This document shows positions 12,401 to 21,777 of a stretch of DNA of 64,000 bases, piece by piece. Within the stretch, counting starts at the first letter, position 1, and the number at the start of each line of letters is the position of its first letter. Source of the DNA: Klebsormidium nitens. Lineage: Eukaryota; Streptophyta; Klebsormidiophyceae; Klebsormidiales; Klebsormidiaceae. The notes below the pieces were generated by a model. That model was not told where the DNA came from, did no database searches, and was given only the letters and a program-made list of their open reading frames with translations. The stretch is from NCBI GenBank assembly GCA_000708835.1, contig DF237002.1, forward strand, positions 2,321 through 66,320, read 5' to 3'. Both the position numbers and the translations under genes were made by a program.

Positions 12401-13678
12401 GCGCCAGGCTTGCTCCCATTTGCATCTCCAGACGCCTCTGGATCTCTGGTGACAGCATCCTCGGTTCCATGAAGCTTCTGTAACCCCTCTCCATCATCTG
12501 CAACAGCCTCGGAGCCTGAAGTTCCTTCTTCCAGCTTTTCTGACTCAACTCCCTTCTCTGCTCCTCCGGGCACCTCACTCTGTGCGACTTCCTTAAGATC
12601 AGCCCCCGTCCCAACACTGTCTCTCAGCTCGGACTCGGACTCCAACGGTTCTGACGGGGGCTTGCTTCCCTGTGCTTCATTATCAGGTTCCAGGCTTCTG
12701 TTAAGACCCGCAGCCTCATCATCGTCAGTGGCAGCTCCACTTCCCTTAATGTCGTTCTCCACCCTTGTATCCGACTCTGTCTTGTGAAAGGAGCTGCTGC
12801 GACTCACAGGCCGTGCAACAGGGTCGCTCTGCTGCAGAACCTAGAAATAAGAATAAATCAGATCTGCAAATCCAAATGACATGATGGTGTGGCTGCCACT
12901 ATTCCAGCTCGAATACCAATAGCATTTACGAAGAAACAAGGGCCGACTGACAATTATGATCCCCGCTGTCAATGTTATGGAGATGAAAAAGTATACACGG
13001 CTGCAAATGCGAGCATTCAGCCCAAACGGAACAAAATCAAAGCAGCTCAGTATAGCTAAGCCAAGTGCTCAGAGACTTACATCATTCTTCCAGAGCCTGC
13101 TTCCTTGGCCAGATAATGTACTCTTCAGGCCAGCTGCAAGGATAAGTTATGGATATGTGAGGGGAAAAGGAGATGCATATGCAAAAAACATTTATGCAAA
13201 GCACAGGAGCTTGCATTATGATCCCCATGCTTCAAGCAGAGGTGAGCAGTGGACAGGCCCGTTAGCTACCACACTTAAGCAGGGGAAGATGCATTTGGAA
13301 TGTGCTCCGTAAAAGTTTCCACAGATACAGTAGACTGTGGTCTACCTTGGGCCCTCCCTGTTCTTCTTGCATCTTTTGGCTGTAGGACGGTGACACTCTT
13401 TGCTGTTTGATCCACTGCCTCAAAGAGCTCTGCATCGGGGAGAGACACGCAGGTTGACATGTTGAAACAGAGAGTGAGGTTTCAAGTCTGGGAACCCCAA
13501 TGAGCTATCCAGGTAAATCAGGTGGTCAAATCAACTGCGAGAACATTCACCAGCATCGACATGACAGAACTTACTAGTATAAAAAGGGTTGACACCTTTT
13601 TGACTTCTTTCAAGCATCACATTCCCCTTAGTCCTCACCTTCAGCCTTTTTGAACTGATTCTGCAACCAGGATGCCAT
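6485..13678 (-). CDS. GC1: Golgin-84 homologue (golgin candidate 1 type), Golgi tether
   Basis: A coiled-coil Golgi tether anchored by a C-terminal membrane segment. I assembled 17 exons (minus strand): 13678-13639, 13429-13346, 13103-13081, 12840-12265, 12073-12011, 11806-11729, 11110-10907, 10570-10514, 10294-10220, 9770-9636, 9173-9069, 8688-8611, 8299-8183, 7730-7635, 7277-7192, 6909-6762, 6532-6485. All phases match and give 670 aa, close to about 700 in plants. The start MASWLQNQFKKAEE joins LFEAVDQTAKSV, as in plant GC1. Residues 50-241 are an acidic, disordered linker. Residues 242-606 are coiled coil with conserved blocks such as GQTKEARLAR, ALREEL, RMQRTVDERNQKVADMEHKV, TLNQELQEAEAR and YSKQTQLETLSSEKAA. 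The RFLWRRPLARLGFLFYL block leads into the anchor near 640-665. The 23-nt third exon and the last exon (ends MYSLFDL...) rest mainly on splice phase and are less sure. Plant GC1 has a longer C-terminus. Confidence 0.9.
9320..9346. repeat. Short perfect hairpin in a golgin intron
   Basis: Ten-base perfect inverted arms (9320-9329 and 9337-9346, ATCTGGGCCC type) flank a 7-base loop. It lies in the intron between the exons ending at 9636 and starting at 9173. No function is evident. Confidence 0.6.
9745..9909. repeat. Tandem duplication of a golgin exon 5' end with its acceptor
   Basis: The segment 9745-9812 covers the first bases of the exon 9770-9636, its splice acceptor and the adjoining intron. 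It is repeated at 9841-9909 with a period of 96 bp and high but imperfect identity (shared AGCTCCGTCTC, GGCCGCC, GTCAGC, ACGAGGGGCCAA). The outer copy lies in the upstream intron on the minus strand. It reads as a decoy partial exon with no matching donor. Confidence 0.8.
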
Positions 13679-14871
13679 AGCGCCCTGAGAAGTAGATCTC
13701 CCCTTGATTGACTATAAAGCTTCCAGCGTGTGGACACTAAGAGCTTGTTATGCTCTTTATCCTCAGGAAAAGTAGAGAGGAATGCACCCTCGATTGAAGC
13801 TTCTGCAAGCAGGTTTCTGATTGCCCCCCAAACCTTCACAGCAAAAAAAGCGCACGGCTTCAGGGAAACCCTTGACTTGGCAACTCCAATAATCGCCTCA
13901 CATTGGCCTGGTTCCTGCCGCTCTGTGCCGCCCTGACACAATCAATGCAACATTGTCTGCTTCAATCCGATGCTACCTATTACTTATGTTTGAATCTCTT
14001 CTCATGTAGATTTGTTTGAACACTGAAGAGTGCACAAGAAGCTCAAATGAACTCAGTTAAGAAGGCTGCCATGGCTCCAGCACCCGTAGCTTTAGATTCA
14101 GCAGCCAGCTACCTAGAGGCTAGTACTAGGTAGTAGATTCTGTCCTAGATTTGTTGAGCATTTGTTCTCAAATGACGAATCAGATGCTGCCACGTAGGTA
14201 ATGGAAAGCTTTAAAATTCAAAGAACTTCAAAGTTCAAACTTGCTTTTATATTTGCCTAGGATCCTAGATCCAGCAAGCCATGAAGCGGTCGGCTTGCTG
14301 GAGCCTGGCAAGTTGCGCTTACGCCGACGGTATTCAAAGTAAGCGCATGTCATGCGTAATGTGAGGACGACAAGATATGTAATGGCTGATTGACAACATT
14401 TCAAATGGGAGAGCCGGAAGCACTATCAGGCATGATGCTTGCGATTCCCAAGGTAGTAATAAGAATGTTTCTATTTGAAATACAAGTGAGACATGTCTGA
14501 CTTGTGTAAAGATGCAAGCTTCTTCATCTTCTACTAGCTTCAACAGGAACAACCTCATTGAATTGGCTCTATCATGATGCGTGAGTGATCATGATAACTT
14601 AAGGGAATAATTTATGTCTGATGTACATTGCATGAAGTGACAAGACTGAAAGCAGGGTCTAAACGGCATGTACTTTGGCGTGCTTAAGAGAAATGCAGAG
14701 GCCTATCCACGTTATGGTACTAGCTCCCATCTAGCATATCTCTCAATTTGGTGGGTGGTACATCCGAGCACCATAGACGTGTCTCGTAAGCAGGCAAACA
14801 ATGGTGAAAAGAATATATTGACCAAACAATTGCTTATAACATTTACAAAATGGATAAGACTCCTATACAAA
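13679..14871. other. Intergenic: golgin 5' region and downstream of plastid membrane protein gene
   Basis: This holds the presumed 5' UTR and promoter of the golgin gene (from 13679 upward) and the 3' region of the gene at 14872. A minus-strand frame of about 136 codons (13531-13941) overlaps the golgin first exon but has no recognisable protein features. No TATA box or repeat stands out. Confidence 0.5.
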
Positions 14872-15870
14872 TCACTCATTGAAGTGAACCCCACCTACCT
14901 TGTATACAAGATAGAATGTTCCAAGCATCAAAACGATGCTAAAAACGAAGCTCAAACCAAGCAGGATCTGCCCCGGCGTGATCTCCCACTTCTTCTCCGC
15001 AGCTTGCGCCTCTTGCTTCAACTCTATTCTACTCTTCTCTGCAAAAAGGGAGCTATCCGGTCGGAACGTCGCAGGCTTGGTCGTCGTTTTCACAGGCCCT
15101 GAGTCCCCAAAGTCTGGCGGCATTCTTCCAGGATATGCCTCAGCCTTGGGCTTATACCGAGCACTTGTCGTGCTCTTCCCGTAGGGACTCATTGTCCCCG
15201 ACCCCGTCCCGATCTTCACCCTCTTTCCCGCCGGCTTCGCTGCACCGCGCTCCCCAAACGGGTTCTTCGCACCACTCTCGCCAAACGGACTGGCCGACTT
15301 TGCGTCCCCCTCCCCAAATATGCTCTTCGTCTTGCTCCCCCCAAACGGGCTATCTACACTGCTCTCACCAAACGGACTCTTGACACTTGTCACCACGCCA
15401 GAAGAGCTCGCTGGCTGCGGCCCCTGGGCTGGCTTTGGCATATCCGGTGACGGAGTAGACGGTTTTGCGGGGGCGGCGGGCCTGGGAAGAGGCCCCGCTT
15501 CGGGCTTAGGGCCCATCTTTGGTTTAGCCGCCCCGGGCTTTGGCGGAGCCGCCCCTAGTTTTGGAGGAGCGGCGCCGGGCCGGGGGGGTGCGGCGCGCAG
15601 GGGAGTGCTGCCAGACCCCTGACCCCCATCTTTGCTAGAATCGGAGCTCTCTGCTGACCGCACACGGAAGGTTCTGTTTAGGCGGAGGGGGCTTCTGAGG
15701 GGGATGGCTGCTTGGCCCAGAACGGAGGGTGGGGGCTGAAGCGCGTTCCTCAACTGCAAAGAGGAAGCTGCTTTGAGGCATTCCTTGCGAGGCTGCTTGT
15801 TTCGCAGGTTGGTGTTTGGCTGTGGAGTAAGTCTGACCAAAAGAAGGGGTTTAGTTGAGCAACTTGTCAA
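14872..15870 (-). CDS. Plastid-targeted membrane protein with Pro-rich and PFGE repeats
   Basis: This is an open frame of about 332 codons. The N-terminus is rich in Ser, Arg and Leu and ends near FRVRSAESSD, like a chloroplast transit peptide. A Pro/Ala/Gly/Lys-rich linker follows (repeated GAAPPK units), then a run of PFGE/PFGG motifs spaced about 9-13 residues (SPFGESS, SPFGGS, SIFGEG, SPFGES, NPFGER). A charged helix precedes one membrane span (ITPGQILLGLSFVFSIVLML) close to the C-terminus. The family is not recognised. The frame has no ATG before its transit-peptide-like part, so the start lies in an upstream exon; one candidate is a short ATG exon near 15950 spliced to an acceptor at about 15840. 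The end is ambiguous: LVYK is encoded across AAG|GTAGGT, a perfect donor, or reading continues to VGGVHFNE and stop. Confidence 0.65.
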   Translation of the reverse strand: MTSCSTKPLLLVRLTPQPNTNLRNKQPRKECLKAASSLQLRNALQPPPSVLGQAAIPLRSPLRLNRTFRVRSAESSDSSKDGGQGSGSTPLRAAPPRPGAAPPKLGAAPPKPGAAKPKMGPKPEAGPLPRPAAPAKPSTPSPDMPKPAQGPQPASSSGVVTSVKSPFGESSVDSPFGGSKTKSIFGEGDAKSASPFGESGAKNPFGERGAAKPAGKRVKIGTGSGTMSPYGKSTTSARYKPKAEAYPGRMPPDFGDSGPVKTTTKPATFRPDSSLFAEKSRIELKQEAQAAEKKWEITPGQILLGLSFVFSIVLMLGTFYLVYKVGGVHFNE

Positions 15871-17631
15871 TCCAAGAAAACCGTAGGAATGCCAGATCTA
15901 GCGCAGCGCCAGCGTGTGGTGAGGCCAATCACAAAAATCCTTCAATCCTCTTCTTCAACCGTGTCCACAGCATTCCCTGCCACAAATTGTCCAAGAAAGT
16001 CCAGGAGGCAACAAAATGGATTTCTGAATGTCGGTGTGTCTTAACCAGAATGAGAAGAGATGATGACAGACGTAGAAAGCGATTGGTTTGAATCCTGAAC
16101 GTTCATGCTGACAGCATTGCAGAGACAGACAAACATGAGTACTCAGAGATATATAGGGGACCTGTCCAGAAAAGTCCTACGACAGCCCAAGCATCAGCAG
16201 AGCGCCCAAGCTTCTCTCACACAATTCGCCCTCCTACACAAGGAGGCCGGCCATTTTCACCTTGCTTTGTTACAAGCCAATGTGCTCCATCAATCTGCAC
16301 CGGGCCTTTTGCAGCACTCAGAAGTGGTAAGCTCGAACAAACTTAGACAAGAAGCCACTTGGACAAAAGTGGCGCCAACCAAGGCAGAGAGTTGTGCCGG
16401 TTGCCATTGCTGTTTTTGACACGAACTTTGCAAAAAACTTGGAGCGCTCTGAATTTCACCCGGAACAGGTAATTTGGTGCACGAGTGGTCCTGCTTTCAT
16501 CATGCACTCAGCTACTACAAACCAACTGGTGCGGGACCTTGCAATCAGGAATACGCGCAAAGGCAACTGGCAACGACTTGGGCAGGTCTACTAAAAGGTC
16601 GTTCAAGGTCCATAAGATAGAGATGTTCGAATGCCAAAAGGGCCAATGTCCGTTCCGCCAACAACAGTGCGCAGACTTGGCCAGCTTTCCTCTTCCGGAG
16701 AAAGACCCCGCTGACAGGAAGCAGAATGACTTAACAATTGACTGAAGAACGAACTGTCGCAGAGAGTGGATGAAAAGGTACAGCGTTCCAACTCAAGCAT
16801 AGGTTTTCTTGATGGGGCCAGTCCATAAATCGGGAATCCATCAGGACACCATCTTTCCATATCCGCCTACAATTTCTGCGCCGTCGCCCCTGTTTCTCAG
16901 CAATTAGCAAACGCTTTATCATTGTTACATGAACAAAAACCTGAGGACTTGCAATAACAGGTGCAGGACCAAACGAGAAAGTGACCATACCTGTGCCTGC
17001 CCTAATTGACACTTGAACGCTGGCGTGCCCTGCAGCGCCCCGCTGCTCCCCGCAAAAGCGACTGCCATGGCGACAGCCGATGGAAGGCTGGGAAGACAAC
17101 AACTCTTGACCACCTTTCGACGTCCGTCTCAAATTGCGAGCGCACTTGACCTTGAGCAGCACTTCACTCGAGGAAGAGAAAGAGACAGATGCCTGAGATG
17201 GCTGCAACTTCAAGTTCAACTTCAAGTTCCAAGGCTGTTCTACTTCAACTTCTACGGTGTAAGGCTGTAAGCAAGAAAGTCTTCAAGTTTGGGCAAGAAA
17301 ATTCAAACAAAATCAGAGCAAAGCGGTTAACGGTAGCAACCTGCAGCGGAAACGGTAGCAGAGGAGCATTTGATCCGAGTCCCGTCCTGGGTCTACATAG
17401 CATCAGAACCTGGCACGCCGTAGGTTGAAGCGGCGTTGGTCCGGCAAACTGGCAAGCCGAATTTTGGAACAAATTTCAATAGATTTCACTTGTCCAGTCG
17501 TCGTGAATCATTGACATTGGCCTCCTTTCCTTCTCCTTTCTTCTGGCACTGCCTTGGCCTACCGGACATTTACCTAGAGGCTAGGACACAGCATGTAACT
17601 AGGCCGCATTGCAAGCAGAGAAGGGCTCACC
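15871..17631. other. Divergent intergenic region between two plastid-protein genes
   Basis: This region separates the minus-strand membrane-protein gene from the plus-strand Gly-rich gene. It probably contains both promoters and the first exon of the minus-strand gene. Overlapping ORFs near 16731-17270 on both strands have no family features and no consistent splice linkage, so I do not call them. Confidence 0.5.
16148..16158 (-). promoter_or_regulatory. Possible TATA box for the 14872-15870 gene
   Basis: On the minus strand this reads CCCTATATATC. It lies about 200-300 bp upstream of the candidate first exon of the plastid membrane-protein gene. Downstream minus-strand sequence holds short upstream ORFs before the main frame. 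The call rests only on motif and position. Confidence 0.3.
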
Positions 17632-20418
17632 ATGGCTCTCGCCATCCGTTTTGGGCCGCAAGCTTCTCCTGCGGGCTTTGTGCGGGCGCCAACTCACAAT
17701 GCATCAGCTTGGTCGCCAGGTCAGCAAGTGCAAAGCGGCTATTGCGTATTGTCTAGGCGTACGTTTGTCAGCAAGTCATTGGAGCAGAAACACCGTCTGC
17801 TGTCGCCAGCATTCTCAGATGCCGCGAGCAGGGTGACCATGGCAGGTAAAGACAAGATGGTAAGTGGTCGAGCACTTGATGGTTCCCATTTTGAGCGCCT
17901 GCATTGACTGTCAGCGCAGAATCCATCAGTCCATGATGCCGTGCATGGTCGACCAAATAGGCACTGAGCTTAGGACTTGCAGCGAAAGCCCATCAATGGC
18001 AAGACTCGTTCAGCACACACAGGATTGGCTACTGTGTTAGAGTTAGTGCTTGGGCTCTTGACGTAACCCAGTCTTGCGCAGCGCTTTGACGCCCATTGTC
18101 CAAGCAGGCGCTATACAATGAAGTCTGTGCGTGGAAGTAGACTGCTTTGTAAGCTAATGTTACAACGGCTGAGAACGTCCAATGTAACATTGCAAAGCGG
18201 AAAGTCAGTCCCTTGGAGTAGCATGATTGGTGGTACCCTGGACCACATGCCGCAACCTGCTTGTGCCTATCGGCGCTTATTTCTGAATTCTGGGGGGATA
18301 CTTGCCTCAGTTCTGCACCGGAAGCAGAACAAGCGGACGTCATTGCTGCAGAAGCTTTGCGGTTTAGAAAACTTCCAGCTGTTTAAAGTACAGGGGAGCT
18401 GCCAGCTTGGCTGTTTGTTAGGGCGACGGAATAGGTTGGGGGCCTTACAATGTAGAAACATGACTTCTGAGAGTGAACGAGGGCCTAAAGTTTTGCTTAG
18501 AGTATGCAGAACATTTACCAGTTGTGGACATTCAGCCAAGAAAGCGCTCCCAGGATCTCGCACAATGTGAGGTACCACTCAAAAGCACTTCCCACATCGA
18601 AGCAGGAATAAAACCTGAGGGGGAACTCTGGCCTGAACTCGTCAGATCGGAAGCATCTCCACTTGCCAATGATCTGACGTGTGCTCACTCGCCTGCTTTG
18701 TGTATCCAAAGGTCAGTCTCTCCACAGGCAGACAATCGCTGCTGAATCACACTCTTAATCTTAAGGTTGCCCAATTGCCCCCCCGCTCCCTGCAGGACGA
18801 TGCCAAGAAGGCCCTGGAACAGGCCCTGGGGGGCAAGAAGGACATCTTTGCTGACATCGACGAGCGTGTCGGCGGCAAACGGGAAGCCTTCGGGCGGGAG
18901 CCCCGACGGGAGCCGAGAATTAAGGGGTGGCTTGGACGCGTTGGAAAGTTTGGAAAGGGCGGCTGGGGGGGTTCTGGGAGGGGTGGGGATGGGGGCCTCC
19001 CAGGGGGGGGTGGAGGTGGGGGCGGGGGTGGGGGCGATGAAGGTGGGGCAGCGGCAGGGTTCGGACAAGTCGGGCTGGCATTGAGCTTCATGATTGGATT
19101 TGTAAGTGATTTCTTCTCTTGGTTCTTATCTGGTATGCATGCTGGAATTACCGCTGTTGCATTGAATTGAATCAAGTGCGTTGTGGCGGTCCAAACGTCC
19201 TGACGGTCTACGTTGCGCCGTCCCGCTCGAGTCTGCACTTGCTTTTGTACAGGCTTTTGTCCTCTTTGACTCAGCTTCGTGTCACATCTGCTTCTGGAAA
19301 TCGTCCCTCCATCTGGTCAGAGTTGATCCGAGCTGATTCGTCTTTTGAAGCTGCTTCGACGAAGTATATTGACGCTTGGTGAATGGCCCTTTTTCGAGGA
19401 GTGGATGGCGCATTTCTTGTACAGCTTAAAGGTGGAAAGCTTCTAGGAGCCGTGCTTCGCTTTGGGACCCTGCGCTTCTACAGACCTTTGTTGTGGCTTG
19501 TCCTTACCCACCTCATTGTGCTCGTCCCCTACGGTTCGCCCGTTGGCTTTGCGACTCTGCGCTGAAAGACATTCTTGGTCAGCCGCTGTTGAAGGCTCGT
19601 CTTAACCCCTAAACATGCGACAGACAACGACTAATGCCATGCAGCAAACTCGCTTGACTTGCAAGTGCGAAACGACCCTCTTAAACCTCCTCCATTGAAT
19701 CCTGTTCATGCGCTGAAGGTCACGCTGCCAATCTCTCCGGCTTATGATAACTAACGGCGCCACATCGTCATCAAGACTAAGCTGGAATGCACACGGTCGA
19801 TACTTGCCTTTCTTCCTGCAGTTCCTGTTCACCCGCTTCTGGAAGCCCGCCCTGGCCTTCATCACCAACGTCATCTTCATCATCTTCTCCTTCGGGCGCT
19901 ACCGCCCCGGTCAAAAACAGCGCCTGGCCCGCGAGCGCGCGCGGGCCGCTCTAGTTGCCACGGGACCGATCACCCTCGACCTCGACGACGAAGCGCCCCC
20001 CCAGAAGGAAGAGATCATTGACATTGCTCTGCCCCCGGAAATAGAGCTGGACTTGGACGCTGAAAGCACAAGCGGGCGGACGGAGTCGAGCGCCGTCCGT
20101 GCGAAAGCGCCTCGTGTGAATGCGGCCACCAGTGTGAACGCGCCCGAGCCTAGTGGGGAGGCAGCTGCGCCGGAGGGTGTGAAGAAGGCCAAGGGGGCGC
20201 TTGCGAGAGGCGCCGACGCTGCCAGGGGGGGAGCGGAAGCTGTGAGGGAAGCCGGGGAGAAGGTGGAATCGGCAGCGAAGTCTGCGGCGGGGGGGGTGAA
20301 GAGGCGAGTGAGAAGGACGGCCGAAGGGGCGGCGGAGGGGGCCAAGGAAGCGGCAGGAGCCGTGAAACGGACGGCGCAAGCGGGAAGGGAAAAAGTCACA
20401 GGAACAAGGTCTGGTTAA
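17632..20418 (+). CDS. Plastid Gly-rich two-span membrane protein with LEA-like tail
   Basis: Three exons, all phase 0: 17632-17859, 18796-19101 and 19822-20418, giving 376 aa. Donors are ATG|GTAAGT and TTT|GTAAGT; acceptors are CTGCAG and CCTGCAG. Residues 1-70 look like a chloroplast transit peptide (Ser/Arg/Ala-rich, no acidic residues until about 51). Residues 77-130 are a charged segment beginning DDAKKALEQALGGKKDIFADID. Residues 135-160 are a Gly tract. Residues about 163-212 form two hydrophobic stretches (VGLALSFMIGFFLF and ALAFITNVIFIIFSF) joined across the second intron. The C-terminal third is acidic, then Ala/Lys/Glu-rich with repeats of the type AAEGAKEAAGAVKRTAQ, resembling LEA-type amphipathic helices. 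The family is not recognised. An inner-envelope or thylakoid location is inference. Confidence 0.8.
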
Positions 20419-21777
20419 AAAGTTTTGGTTGTTGGTCATTACGAGATGTTGCGGATCACGTTTCGCAACATAGTTGATCAGGGGGTTTGATGTCTGGACC
20501 GGCTTGATCGGAGGCAGGTGGAGAGTGTAGCTCGAAGGGTGGAGCACAGGAGGGCAAGGCCACCAGTGTGCTTCTGCCATGTCGACTGCTTTTGGTGACT
20601 GATGCGCACTTTCTCGAGGAGTTGCCAAGTTGCGGAGTTTATAAGACGACAAGTCCATGGAATCACCCATTGGATTTTTTAGCTCACCTTGGGACTAACT
20701 TGCTTGGGCGAACGCAACGCATTTTTGACAATGAACGATGATGCGGCCTTTCAACGTAAGTACCGCTTTGTAAAATCAATCCGGAGAGTACCGTCCTCTA
20801 CGACCTCCAACTTAGCGTCCATACCCTTATTCGGATCGTATCTCCTTTTCGATCTCCTACATGCTGTTGCATGCACGCGCTTCGATATATCTATTGGATC
20901 CACTTGTATGGCCGATCAAATATTGCATGTATTGACAGATTGAAACTATTCCGTTTCCCCGCATGCAAGATAGGTGAATTAGTCGAACAATTATGCACAT
21001 GGCTTCATTTGATGAGAGGGATGCACGTACGTACGTACGTTTGATTAGGTGCACATAGGCAGGATGTAACCCAGGGAACTAGCTGAACATGTGTCCCCAA
21101 ATGCAGGGAACTAGCCCAGGCCCTGCGCATGAGGGTTGAGATAAGTTGGCCACATGTAACAGATGGTCAAGTGCTTCGGCAGATCAAAGCACACGTGCCG
21201 CACGTGCATTGAATCATCTAGATCTTTCAGTTGCGATTGATCGTCGCTGCCTCCTTAAAAGTTCAAATGCTTGGCAGCTTTTCATTGCTGCCGCACTGCC
21301 ATCGTTCATCTGGAGAAAGCGCACGTGACCAGGCTCTACAGCCATCTACAAGGAGCAGCAACAGATTGCCCCTTCATTGATTGTCTTTAAGAGGCACGGA
21401 GTACGATGGGTCGTGCTGACTGGTTCTAGATCGACCGGATTTCTAGATTCTGAAAGGCCACCCGTTTATCCTTTTGCAAAAGCCACAGTTTGCGACCATT
21501 GTAGAGGTGACAGATTCCCAGGCCGGCCGATGCAGGGGCCGGCCCAAGAGACCTTCTCCAGCAACGATCTGACTCGCAGCTCGGAGGGTGCTTAAAACTG
21601 CAAAAACTTTGACAGAGACACACGCCGTTTGCGGCTCAACAATCTATTGTGCCGCCCACAAACACGACGCTGGCGAAAACGGGTCCCCCAGAAGGTTCCC
21701 CCAGCTTGAGGACCTCCCCAAGACAGAGCTTTGCCCGCAGCAAGATCGCGAAAAAGGCGCCCCTTTTCCCCTCGGGG
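20419..21777. other. Convergent intergenic region, no gene recognised
   Basis: This lies between the stop of the Gly-rich gene (+) and the stop of CENH3 (-), so it should hold both 3' UTRs. It contains an (ACGT)4 microsatellite at 21025-21040. The ORFs are short and featureless. Confidence 0.55.
21025..21040. repeat. (ACGT)4 microsatellite
   Basis: Four perfect ACGT units, a self-complementary 16-bp run in otherwise unremarkable intergenic sequence. Confidence 0.85.

Noticed and set aside
13346-13429. Alternative reading frame of golgin exon 2 (SSLRQWIKQQRVSP)
   Set aside because: The LFEAVDQTAKSV frame matches the conserved golgin N-terminus and joins the MASW exon in phase.
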